Assembly: GCA_021294835.1 (NCBI GenBank)
Contig: JAJTDF010000033.1
Location: 1 to 32,765 of the forward strand
Reading direction: 5' to 3'
DNA from: Planctomycetaceae bacterium
Lineage (GTDB): Bacteria > Planctomycetota > Phycisphaerae > Phycisphaerales > UBA1924
Length of the DNA stretch: 32,765 bases
Position 1 is the first letter of the stretch; the number at the start of each line of letters is the position of its first letter. The translations under genes were made by a program, and so were the position numbers. The notes under the pieces are model-generated. The model did not search any database and had not been told where the DNA came from. It saw only the letters and a list, made by a program, of their open reading frames with translations. Positions 23,469 to 30,900 of the stretch are shown piece by piece.

Positions 23469-24230
23469 ATGCCCAACGAGCCAGACATCGTGATCCCAGC
23501 CGACGATCACCTTGTCTGGATCCGACGTGCCGAGATTCGCTTCGGGGTACCGGGGGTCTCCGGCTTCGTTGACACTCGCAGTGTGCCCTCGGATGAGCAT
23601 GGCATAGATTCGCTGATCTGGGCAGCGGCGGTGATTCCGAACTCCCACCGATGCCTGCTCTACAACGCCGAAAGATCAACCTTCGTTCTGGTGGACTGGC
23701 AGCACGAAACGGTCGAGGAAACTCCGCTCGCGATGGGCAGCGGCGTGTCGATCGCCTCTATGGCTGCCCTTGAGGACCGCCTCTTTGTCATGGTTCAGGA
23801 CCTGGACAAGATGACCGACTCGCTCCAAGAGCTGCGAGGGTCCTCACTGGAGCCGGTCGTGGTCGGCGGTATCGACATCTGGCATTCCATCAAGTGGCCC
23901 CTGAGCTTGCGTCTCGCCGCCCTCAACGGCAAGTTGCTCATGTACGAGCCGATCGACGGCAGATTGTGGTCGTGGTCGACCGACTCAGCAACCGTGCCGG
24001 ACTCAGTGCATCTCGGGCTGGACGCCGTCATCGGGCTGGGTCAACCCGGCCGACTCTGGACTGCGCAGCAAACCAGCGAAGGGTCGGTTCGCCGGCTGGA
24101 CAGACCAGCACCCCCCGTTCCGTTCAAGACACCCTCCGGGCAGCCGATTGCGGGCGTTGTCGAGCATCGTGATCAGCTCTGGGCGGTCGATGAACTGGGG
24201 AACTGGCTGCTTCTTTCGGCTTCGGCGTGA
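23469..24230 (+). CDS. Hypothetical protein, lower GC than its neighbours
   Basis: A 253-residue soluble protein not recognised. It lacks a signal peptide, membrane helix or known motif. Repeated short beta-like blocks (RCLLYNAERSTFVLVDWQ, DRLFVMVQDLD, NGKLLMYEPIDGRLWSW, DQLWAVDELGNWLLLS) with alternating hydrophobics and Trp suggest a small beta-propeller or similar repeat fold. Codon use is clearly less GC-biased than in adjacent genes (57% GC in a counted 60-nt stretch, against roughly 75% nearby), hinting at recent acquisition or relaxed selection. A TACAAT box 10 nt before the ATG suggests a leaderless message. It is bounded upstream by an amidohydrolase and downstream by a regulator with its own promoter. 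Confidence 0.75.
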   Translation: MPNEPDIVIPADDHLVWIRRAEIRFGVPGVSGFVDTRSVPSDEHGIDSLIWAAAVIPNSHRCLLYNAERSTFVLVDWQHETVEETPLAMGSGVSIASMAALEDRLFVMVQDLDKMTDSLQELRGSSLEPVVVGGIDIWHSIKWPLSLRLAALNGKLLMYEPIDGRLWSWSTDSATVPDSVHLGLDAVIGLGQPGRLWTAQQTSEGSVRRLDRPAPPVPFKTPSGQPIAGVVEHRDQLWAVDELGNWLLLSASA

Positions 24231-24243
24231 CCTGTCGATGGTC

Positions 24244-24276
24244 CTCCGCCCGGCTGGCCCCCGCCCCGGGGCGGAG
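24244..24276 (+). other. Inverted repeat after the hypothetical gene
   Basis: CTCCGCCC (24244-24251) and GGGCGGAG (24269-24276) form an 8-bp stem 13 nt after the preceding stop codon. There is no T-rich tail, so it is at best a weak terminator or an mRNA 3'-end stabiliser. Confidence 0.4.
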
Positions 24277-24322
24277 TACACCGGCCCCCCAATCAGCATG
24301 GCCAGAGATGGCATTGTTTTTC

Positions 24323-24351
24323 TTGCTCAATCCACAACCGTTGGGTAGAAT
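24323..24351 (+). promoter_or_regulatory. Promoter of the winged-helix regulator
   Basis: TTGCTC (24323-24328), a 17-nt spacer and TAGAAT (24346-24351) make a well-spaced sigma70-type promoter. The -10 ends 9 nt before the ATG at 24361, leaving virtually no leader and no ribosome site, so the mRNA is probably leaderless. Confidence 0.6.
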
Positions 24352-24360
24352 CTCCACCAC

Positions 24361-25047
24361 ATGGACCGCACCCCCGTCCATCTCGTCCGCACGCCCGCCC
24401 AGTGGATGGTCCTCATGGCCCCCGTCCGGGTCGAGGTCGCCGAGACCCTCCGCCTTCTCGGTCCATGCTCCATCGCCGAGATCGCCCACACTCTCAACCG
24501 CCCCGCCGACACCCTCTACCGCCACATCGATGCCCTCCGCAAGGCCGGTTTCGTCCGCGAAGTCGGCCTCCGCAAGGCCGGCCGCAACGCCGAGCAGGTC
24601 TTCGACGTCGTCGCCCACGACTTTGTCATCGACTTCCAGGGCGACGCCCTGGCCGCTGAAAACAAGGCCATCCGCCGCACTGCCGACTCCTTCCTTCGCG
24701 CCATGGCCCGCGCCATCCGCGACAGCGCCGCCGTCAACGCCCTGCTCGCCAAGTCCGACCAGCGCAACGTCTCGATCAACTACGAACTCGGCTGGCTCAC
24801 CCCCGAGCGGTTCGCCGAAGTCCGCGCTCTGGTCCACCGCCTCAAGGCCATCATGGACGAAGGCAAACGCTCCCGCGAGGGCCGCCTCTACATGACCCTG
24901 GCCATCGCCTGCCCCGTCACCCGCAAGCGCGGCGTCGACGACGCCCGCCAGCCCGCCGCCCGTCCAACCCGGCCCAAACCCGCCGCCGCACCCGCCAAGC
25001 GCCGCAAACGCGCCGCGTCCGACACGCCACCGCCGGCGGGCGACTGA
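24361..25047 (+). CDS. Winged-helix transcriptional regulator
   Basis: A 228-residue DNA-binding protein. An ArsR/MarR-style winged helix fills residues 15-80: MAPVRVEVAETLRLLGPCS, IAEIAHTLNRPADTLYRHID as the helix-turn-helix, then ALRKAGFVREVGLRKAGR as recognition tail and wing. A helical domain of about 100 residues follows, probably for dimerisation or effector binding. The tail is Lys/Arg/Pro/Ala-rich (PAAAPAKRRKRAA), like the histone-like tails of some DNA-binding proteins, and may add nonspecific DNA affinity. A well-spaced promoter ends 9 nt before the ATG, implying a leaderless message. The target is unknown; the secreted hydrolase gene 149 nt downstream is a candidate. Confidence 0.85.
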   Translation: MDRTPVHLVRTPAQWMVLMAPVRVEVAETLRLLGPCSIAEIAHTLNRPADTLYRHIDALRKAGFVREVGLRKAGRNAEQVFDVVAHDFVIDFQGDALAAENKAIRRTADSFLRAMARAIRDSAAVNALLAKSDQRNVSINYELGWLTPERFAEVRALVHRLKAIMDEGKRSREGRLYMTLAIACPVTRKRGVDDARQPAARPTRPKPAAAPAKRRKRAASDTPPPAGD

Positions 25048-25196
25048 ACCGCCGCCTCCCACTGCTTTGTCCGGGGCCACGCGCCGCCGTGCGCCTCGAC
25101 CCATCCCGACACCCAGTCCTCTCGCACGCCCCTCACCCGGCTGTTGCTGTCCTTCGTGCTCGCCTCGCACACCGGTTGATACCCGCAGGAGTCACC

Positions 25197-27692
25197 ATGT
25201 TCCGCTCTCCCGCCCTTGTCGCCATCGCCGCCCTCCTCACCACCGCCTCCGCCGCCCTGGCGCAGGACGCTCTGCCCCGCCGCGGCAGCTTCGGCATCGG
25301 CGGGCAGCCCTCGCCCGAGGGCGGCCTCGCCATCAGCATCGTCGCCCCCGACGGTGCCGCCGCCAAGGCCGGCATGCGTCCCGGCGACCGCCTGATCGGT
25401 GTTGACGGCCAGCGTGCCACAGACTCAGACGTCCTCCTCCAGCGCCTCCGCCGCAGCCCCGCCGGCGTGCCCGTCAAGCTCACCGTCATCCGCGACGGTC
25501 AGGAGCAGGAACTCACCGCCGTCCCGCCCGCCCTGGCCAGCGAACAGGTCGAGGGCTCGGTCGTCACCTACACCTCGGTGCAGACCGCCGACGGAACCCG
25601 CCTGCGCGTCATCCTCACCGAGCCGCAGACGATCAAGGCCTCCGGCGGACGCGCCCCGGCCTTCTTCTTCATCCAGGGCATGCCCTGCGCCTCACTTGAT
25701 CGCCCCACCGTCCCCGAGGCCGCCGACACCCAGATCGTGCACGCCATGGCCAAAGCCGGCTACGTCACCGTGCGGGTGGATAAGTCCGGCCTGGGCGACT
25801 CCCTCGGACCGCCCTGCGAAGACATCGACTTCGCGACCGAACTGACCGGCTATTCCACCACCCTCTCATTCCTCAAGTCCCTTCCCACCGTTGACCCCGA
25901 CCGCGTCTACCTCTTCGGCCACTCCATGGGCGGCATCATGGCCCCCTACCTCGCACTCCACTCCCCCGTCCGCGGCATCGTTGTCTTCGGCACCGGCATG
26001 AAGACCTGGCTGGAATACTCCATGGAGAACGTCCGCCGCCAGCTCGCCCTGGCCGGAGCCGACGAAGCCGCCATCACCGACGCCGTGCTGCGCACCAGCC
26101 GCCTGTTCGGCCCCGTCCTGATTGACAAGCAGCTCCCCGGCGAGGTCTTCTCTCGCCACCCCGACCTCCGCCCCGAGGACGACGACCAGATCGACGACCA
26201 GCGCATCTACGGGCGGCACGCTCGCTTCTACCACCAGCTTCAGGACCGCAATCTATCCGCCGCCTGGCAGACCGTCAGCGCCAGCGTCCTGGCCATCTAT
26301 GGCCAGTACGACTGGGTCACCACCAAGGCCGATCACGACCTCATCGCCCGAATCGTCTCCGCCCGTCCCGGCGTGATCGCCGAGAGCCTCACCCTGCCCA
26401 AGTGTGACCACGGCTTCACCCTGCACGAGTCCGAGGCCGACAGTTTCCGCGAAATGGGCCAGGGCCGCTTTGACCAGAGCCTCCCCGCCGCCGTCCTCGC
26501 CTGGATCGAGCGCGTCGAAGCCAAGACCCGGCCCGAAAGCAAGCCCGCCGACCCGCCCGCAGACCAGCCCGCAGACCAGCCCGCAGAAAACAAGCCCGCC
26601 GCTGCGGCACCCGCCGCCCCCGCCCCCGCCCGCGCCGGCCTTCCCACTTCCCCCATCGCCTGGACCCGCCTGACCACCGACCCCTACCGGGGCAAGCAGG
26701 ACGACATCCACTTCATCAACCCAAACGTCGGCTGGTACGTCAACGGCGCCGGCCGCCTCTACCGCACCACCGACGGCGGAGCCACCTGGACCAAGCTCAT
26801 CGACCAGCCCGGTTCGTTCTTCCGCTGCGTCGGCTTTGTTGACCAGAACCGCGGCCTCATCGGCTCCATCGGCGCCGGCTACTACCCCGAAGGCACCGAC
26901 CCCACGCCCCTCTTTCTCACCACCGACGGCGGCAAGACCCTCACCCCCGTCGCCCGCCCCGTCGCCGACGGCCAGCCCGTCGTCGGCTTGTGCGCCATCG
27001 AGATCGTCCGCATCCCATCAGTTGACAAGGGCAACCTCGGCGAGCGCGTCCGCATCGTCGCCGCCGGCCGCGTCGGCGGCCCCGCCGTGCTGATCACCTC
27101 TGATGACCTCGGCCAAACGTGGAAGCGCATCAAACTCCCCGAGTCCGCCCAGGCCGCCTTCGACGTCCACTTCTTCGACGACCGCCACGGCATCCTCGCC
27201 TCCGCCACCAGCGCCAACGTCGCCGACTCCTCGGCGCTCATCCTCACCACTGATGACGGCGGCGAAACCTGGCGCGAGGCCTACCGCTCCGCCCGCCCCT
27301 TCGAACTCACCTGGAAGATCGCCTTCCCCACCCGCCAGGTCGGCTACGTCACCCTCCAGTCCTACAACCCCGACACCAGCGCCGACGAGCGCTACGTCCT
27401 CAAGACCACCGACGGCGGCGCCACCTGGAGCGAACTCCCGCTGGTGACCGACCAGTCCGTCCGCCAGTTCGGCGTCGCGTTTGTTGACGAGAACACCGGC
27501 TGGGTCGGCGCCATGCCCGGCGGCTTCCACACCACCGACGGCGGCCGAACCTGGATGCGGGCCGACTTCGGCAACGCCGTCAACAAAATCCGCGTCGTCC
27601 GCGACGGCGACAGGGCCCACCTCTACGCCATCGGCGTGAACCTCTCGAAGCTCACACTCCCGAACGCGCGGGCCCAAGCCCCGGCCCGCTGA
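25197..27692 (+). CDS. Secreted PDZ - alpha/beta hydrolase - BNR-propeller fusion
   Basis: An 831-residue exported protein with a signal peptide (ALVAIAALLTTASAALAQD). A PDZ domain (about residues 30-110, GAAAKAGMRPGDRLIGVDGQ) is followed by an alpha/beta hydrolase (120-440). Its triad is visible: Ser243 in YLFGHSMGGIMAP, Asp372 in YGQYDWVT, His405 in PKCDHGF. After a Pro/Ala linker with PADQ repeats (445-480) come Ycf48/BNR-type propeller blades (490-831), with TTDGGATWTKL, TSDDLGQTWKRI, TTDDGGETWRE, KTTDGGATWSEL and HTTDGGRTWM. The hydrolase half resembles secreted dienelactone-hydrolase/peptidase-like enzymes; the substrate is unknown. The ATG at 25197 has an AGGAG site. Its last 41 nt overlap the convergent sigma-factor gene. 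Confidence 0.9.
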   Translation: MFRSPALVAIAALLTTASAALAQDALPRRGSFGIGGQPSPEGGLAISIVAPDGAAAKAGMRPGDRLIGVDGQRATDSDVLLQRLRRSPAGVPVKLTVIRDGQEQELTAVPPALASEQVEGSVVTYTSVQTADGTRLRVILTEPQTIKASGGRAPAFFFIQGMPCASLDRPTVPEAADTQIVHAMAKAGYVTVRVDKSGLGDSLGPPCEDIDFATELTGYSTTLSFLKSLPTVDPDRVYLFGHSMGGIMAPYLALHSPVRGIVVFGTGMKTWLEYSMENVRRQLALAGADEAAITDAVLRTSRLFGPVLIDKQLPGEVFSRHPDLRPEDDDQIDDQRIYGRHARFYHQLQDRNLSAAWQTVSASVLAIYGQYDWVTTKADHDLIARIVSARPGVIAESLTLPKCDHGFTLHESEADSFREMGQGRFDQSLPAAVLAWIERVEAKTRPESKPADPPADQPADQPAENKPAAAAPAAPAPARAGLPTSPIAWTRLTTDPYRGKQDDIHFINPNVGWYVNGAGRLYRTTDGGATWTKLIDQPGSFFRCVGFVDQNRGLIGSIGAGYYPEGTDPTPLFLTTDGGKTLTPVARPVADGQPVVGLCAIEIVRIPSVDKGNLGERVRIVAAGRVGGPAVLITSDDLGQTWKRIKLPESAQAAFDVHFFDDRHGILASATSANVADSSALILTTDDGGETWREAYRSARPFELTWKIAFPTRQVGYVTLQSYNPDTSADERYVLKTTDGGATWSELPLVTDQSVRQFGVAFVDENTGWVGAMPGGFHTTDGGRTWMRADFGNAVNKIRVVRDGDRAHLYAIGVNLSKLTLPNARAQAPAR

Positions 27693-28269
27693 CCGGCACA
27701 TCGCCCACCGCCGAGCCGCTCACCGCCGAACCCTCCCCCTCCAGCACGCGCCGCAGCGCCAGCCGCGCCCGGAACGCCCGCGTGTACACCGTCGCGGCTG
27801 GCACCCCCAGCATCGCCGCCACCTCCTCGCCGCTGAGTTCCTTCACCGAAAGCAGCACCAGCGCCAGCCGCTGCTCCTCCGGCAGGGTCTCCAGCGCCGC
27901 CAAGGCGGCCTCGGCCTCCTGCCGCCACGCGGGCGCCGCATCTGCCGCTTCGGCCTGCTGACCTGCACCCTGCCTCCCCTGTGTCCGCCCAGCAGCCTCG
28001 CGCTCACTGCTCCGCTGGCTCCGCTGCTGGGCTCGCAGCCGCAACGCCTCATTGGCCGCGATGCGGTACAGCCACGTCTCCGGCGCGGCCTCGCCCCGAA
28101 AGCCCCCGGCCAGCCGATGCGCCCGCAAGAACGTCTGCTGCAGCGCATCCTCCGCCAGGCCGAAGTCCCCGGTGATCCGCAGCGTCAGCGCCAGCAGCCT
28201 CCGCTGCTGGCTGTCAAACAGCGCCGAGAGATCAAGCCGCTCGCGAGATGCACCGCCCGCGTCGCTCAC
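27652..28269 (-). CDS. ECF RNA polymerase sigma factor
   Basis: A 205-residue extracytoplasmic-function sigma factor. Sigma2 is LSALFDSQQRRLLALTLRIT, then GLAEDALQQTFLRAHRLAGG and PETWLYRIAANEALRLR. Sigma4 is LPEEQRLALVLLSVKELSG with EEVAAMLGVPAATVYTRAFR. The linker (about residues 85-115) is Gln/Ala-rich and the C-terminal 30 residues are an unconserved Gly/Ser tail. GTG at 28269 is used; it overlaps the upstream stop as GTGA, with GGGG about 6 nt before it, so translation is coupled to the four-TM anti-sigma-like protein. The 3' end overlaps the convergent hydrolase gene by 41 nt. The target promoters cannot be read from the sequence. Confidence 0.93.
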   Translation of the reverse strand: MSDAGGASRERLDLSALFDSQQRRLLALTLRITGDFGLAEDALQQTFLRAHRLAGGFRGEAAPETWLYRIAANEALRLRAQQRSQRSSEREAAGRTQGRQGAGQQAEAADAAPAWRQEAEAALAALETLPEEQRLALVLLSVKELSGEEVAAMLGVPAATVYTRAFRARLALRRVLEGEGSAVSGSAVGDVPVSGPGLGPARSGV

Positions 28270-28997
28270 CGTGCCGGCCCCTTGCCAGCCGACCAGCCGC
28301 TGGGCCGGCCGGTGAGTTCCGCTTCAATTCGGTCCCGCCACTGCGCACTCCACGTGTGCAGCACCATGAACACCATCAACCCCGCCGGAACCAACATCCA
28401 CGCGGCAGACCAGTACTTCCCGCCCACCACAAGCACCACCACCATCAACACAAACACCGTTGCACTGACGACTATGGCCCACCGCAGCCATCGGTACTTC
28501 CAGCGAACGGCGCTGACATGCTGCCGGTACACCCGCTCGGCCGACACTCGCCCGCCCATCGCCCGCAGCCTCGCCCGTGAGCGCACGGCCCACCACACCG
28601 ATATCAGAAGCGGAACGCTGAATCCGATCAGGACGCTGAGATTCTCCCAGTCCAGCTTCCCCCGCAACGCGTGCGACACCAGGCCAAGGCACACAATCAC
28701 CGCCATCACCGCCGACACCCTTCGCAACTCTCGCCAATCCGTCTGCACCTTCGCCTCCACCGCCCGCCGCGCACCCTCAAAGTCAAAGTGCGCCGTCGCC
28801 GCCGCGAGCGTGCTCTCCATCTGCCGCTCCTGTTGCTCCAGCGCCTGGGCGATGCCCCGCAGCCCAGGGTCCGCCTCCAGTACCGCCGCCAGTTCAGCCT
28901 GCCCCCGCGCGTCCAACTCGCCGCGCCGCAGCCGCTCCAGCAGCGCCCCCAGCCGCTCCAGCAGCTCCTCACCGTTCTCGCCCGCTGGTGCATTCAT
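28266..28997 (-). CDS. Four-TM anti-sigma-like membrane protein
   Basis: A 243-residue protein. The N-terminal 90 residues are cytoplasmic and charged, with LLERLRRGELDARGQAELAA and VLEADPGLRGIAQAL. This resembles the short helical domain found at the start of many planctomycete anti-sigma and FecR-type regulators. Four transmembrane helices follow (VSAVMAVIVCLGLVSHAL; LSVLIGFSVPLLISVWWAV; AIVVSATVFVLMVVVLVVG; AAWMLVPAGLMVFMVLHTW). It overlaps the ECF sigma gene by 4 nt and precedes it. Position and topology support an anti-sigma role, but no HxxxCxxC zinc motif is present and identity is inferred. The ATG at 28997 is chosen; the frame is open to 29063, and AAGGA directly abuts the chosen ATG. 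Confidence 0.72.
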   Translation of the reverse strand: MNAPAGENGEELLERLGALLERLRRGELDARGQAELAAVLEADPGLRGIAQALEQQERQMESTLAAATAHFDFEGARRAVEAKVQTDWRELRRVSAVMAVIVCLGLVSHALRGKLDWENLSVLIGFSVPLLISVWWAVRSRARLRAMGGRVSAERVYRQHVSAVRWKYRWLRWAIVVSATVFVLMVVVLVVGGKYWSAAWMLVPAGLMVFMVLHTWSAQWRDRIEAELTGRPSGWSAGKGPAR

Positions 28998-29147
28998 TCC
29001 TTGCTCGCTCGCCGCCCTCTCGCCAACGCACCACACGCCGGCCCACAGCATTGGACCCGCCACCCCCGCCCGATCTTCCCGACCATGATGAGATTTCCGG
29101 CCGCTGCGTGCGGGCGAGACCGCCGCAGCCCCGCTTCCAGAACCTTA

Positions 29148-29203
29148 TCGGACACCAGCTCATGTCCGACTTCCCTCGTGCCCAAACCCGCGCCCGGACA
29201 TGA
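29148..29203. repeat. Three-arm inverted repeat (TCGGACA / TGTCCGA)
   Basis: TCGGACA (29148-29154), TCATGTCCGA (29160-29169) and CGGACATGA (29195-29203). The middle arm can pair with the left arm (7 bp, 8-nt loop) or the right arm (9 bp, 26-nt loop), so the two structures exclude each other. It lies about 150-200 nt upstream of the anti-sigma/sigma operon and may be an operator or a leader RNA switch. Confidence 0.5.
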
Positions 29204-29228
29204 AAAAACGCCGCACACCCGCGGCGTT
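29203..29228 (-). terminator. Intrinsic terminator of the FlgM-like gene
   Basis: Read on the minus strand, AACGCCGC (29228-29221), a 6-nt loop and GCGGCGTT (29214-29207) form an 8-bp stem running into six consecutive T (29208-29203). It lies about 118 nt after the FlgM-like stop codon and has no T tract in the other direction. Confidence 0.8.
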
Positions 29229-29346
29229 CCACCACTTCGTGAATGTCACTGAATTCGCCCGCGCGGTACTCAGCAACCGGCGCGCTCGGCTTCGGTCGCT
29301 GTGCTGGATCTGCCCGGCATGCGGGTCCGCGTCAGCGCGAGTCACC

Positions 29347-29640
29347 TCACATCCGGCTCAGGTCCCGCAGCAACCCATCCGCCACCTTGTCCCACACCTC
29401 CGGCCGGTCATACGACCCATCGGCGATGCGGGCCCGGGCCGCGAAGATCTTCTCCGACCGCACCTCCTGAGCATCCGCCGACCCACTGTCGGACAGTTGC
29501 ACCGAATCGGTCGGCCGCGTGAGTTGGCCCGATGCCTGCGCCTGGGCAGTCTGGGCACGGGCCTCGGTCGGCCGCAGCCCTGTGGGTGCAGCCAGTTGAG
29601 CCTTGGAAGCAGCAGCAGCGTTGACGGGGGCGAACAACAT
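29347..29640 (-). CDS. Small FlgM-like anti-sigma-28 protein
   Basis: A 97-residue protein. The first 45 residues are Ala/Gln/Thr-rich and likely disordered. The C-terminal half matches the FlgM pattern: DSVQLSDSGSADAQEV (the D-x-V-x-L-S element), then RSEKIFAARARIADGSYDRP and VWDKVADGLLRDL, with the conserved K-I...I-x-x-G-x-Y spacing. FlgM holds the flagellar sigma factor until the hook is complete and it is exported. The ATG at 29640 is preceded by a GGAG element at 12 nt; the frame is open to 29814, but the upstream part has no such pattern. A proper minus-strand terminator follows. No other flagellar gene is in the window, so a broader SigD/FliA-type role is inferred. Confidence 0.6.
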   Translation of the reverse strand: MLFAPVNAAAASKAQLAAPTGLRPTEARAQTAQAQASGQLTRPTDSVQLSDSGSADAQEVRSEKIFAARARIADGSYDRPEVWDKVADGLLRDLSRM

Positions 29641-29865
29641 AGGGAGGGCTCCGTCGAAAGCAGATCTCGGGCGAAGGGAACAGCACGACACCAACCGCAC
29701 CAGCGTGTGGCCGTCCATGCCGCGCCGTTTCAAGATCCGTCTCGGCGCCCGTCTTGTGGTCAGGCGGGCCGAATCCATCAAGCCCGCACCTCTATCATCG
29801 TCCGCGCAGGCCATGCTTCTTCACCCAAGCGAGACAAAAACCAAAGTTTCACGCAAGTCTCTGAA

Positions 29866-30837
29866 ATGACGAGCTTTAGCCCCCCATTTCCCAACCCGGA
29901 ACTCCCCTGGGGTCCCGCCCCTGCCCACCCCTTTCGCAGCCCTCGCGCAACTGCTGCGCATACCCCCTGGGGCTCCACCTGGCCGCAGACCTCTCGCTGC
30001 GTCAAGAGCCTGCCGGCCGCCTCCCTCGCATCCGCGCTCACACTCGCCCTGGCCGCCCTGTTCACCTCCGGCTGCAGCCAGCCCCAGCCCACCCCCGGTG
30101 TCAACCTCGCCGACGGCCCCGCCGTCTTCGGCCGCGCCCCCGGCGGCAGCGCCACCACCCAGCCCGATGACTCCAGTTGGACCATCGTCCTGGCCACCAT
30201 CAAGGGCGACTTCCGCGAACGCGACGCCCGCGCCGCACTCGCCCGCATCGCCGCCAGCAACATCGTCCCCAGCCCCACACTCCGGCGCGAGGGCGAGGTC
30301 ATCTTCGTCGTCAGCGGCCGCTACCAGGGACCGACCGACCCGAACGCCATCGCCGAGTTGCAGCGCCTCCGCAGCCACCGCGAGGGCAACCAGCAGCCCT
30401 TCGCTTCAGCCCTCCTCGCCCCACCCGCACGCCGCACCGAGATGGGCGCCAACCCCGACTTCAATCTCCTCGCCGTCCGCCAGAACGCCCCCGCCGACAT
30501 GCGCTACACCCTGCAGGTCGGCGCTTACGCACCCGGCGATCAGCTCAACCCCACCTCTGACCAACTCGCCGAGTCCCGCTCCGCCGCCGAACACGCCGCG
30601 GCACAACTCCGCGCCGAGGGCGAGCAGGCCTTCTACTACCACGGCCCCACCATGAGCGTCGTCACCGTCGGCCTGTTCACCGATCGCGACCTCACCGACG
30701 GCTCGCCGGCGCTCGTCGCCCTCCGCCGAAAGTTCCCGCACAACCTTTTCAACGGCCAGGGCATCGCCCAGCGCCGCCCCGGCCAGACCACCCCCACGCT
30801 CCAGCCCAGCAGCCTCGTGCTGATCCCGTCCAACTAA
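29866..30837 (+). CDS. Putative lipoprotein with SPOR-like domain
   Basis: A 323-residue envelope protein. A hydrophobic segment ending in a lipobox (LALAALFTSGC, cysteine near residue 70) follows an unusually long Pro-rich N-terminus. This could mean the true start is later, but no good ATG or GTG lies closer. After a disordered linker come an alpha/beta region (SSWTIVLATIKGDFRERDAR, EVIFVVSGRYQGPTDP) and a SPOR-like region (MRYTLQVGAYAP, then AAEHAAAQLRAEGEQAFYYH and SVVTVGLFTDRDL). SPOR domains bind denuded peptidoglycan, so anchoring at the wall is a reasonable guess. It is divergent from the FlgM-like gene and 63 nt upstream of the next secreted-protein gene. Confidence 0.72.
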   Translation: MTSFSPPFPNPELPWGPAPAHPFRSPRATAAHTPWGSTWPQTSRCVKSLPAASLASALTLALAALFTSGCSQPQPTPGVNLADGPAVFGRAPGGSATTQPDDSSWTIVLATIKGDFRERDARAALARIAASNIVPSPTLRREGEVIFVVSGRYQGPTDPNAIAELQRLRSHREGNQQPFASALLAPPARRTEMGANPDFNLLAVRQNAPADMRYTLQVGAYAPGDQLNPTSDQLAESRSAAEHAAAQLRAEGEQAFYYHGPTMSVVTVGLFTDRDLTDGSPALVALRRKFPHNLFNGQGIAQRRPGQTTPTLQPSSLVLIPSN

Positions 30838-30900
30838 AGCGCCAACCATTCCCGCCGGAGCGCGACCACCCGCCGCCCCGCCACGCAAGGACCACCCGCC

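Larger units (their letters stand above)
28998..29346. other. 349-nt region between the anti-sigma-like and FlgM-like genes
   Basis: This holds the promoter region of the minus-strand anti-sigma/sigma pair, a cluster of TGTCCGA-type inverted repeats (29148-29203) and the terminator of the FlgM-like gene (29203-29228). A 61-codon minus-strand frame crosses the terminator and is not credible. Confidence 0.5.

Noticed and set aside
24124-25170. 348-codon minus-strand frame opposite the winged-helix gene
   Set aside because: No motif, spans an intergenic promoter, and opposes a convincing helix-turn-helix protein.
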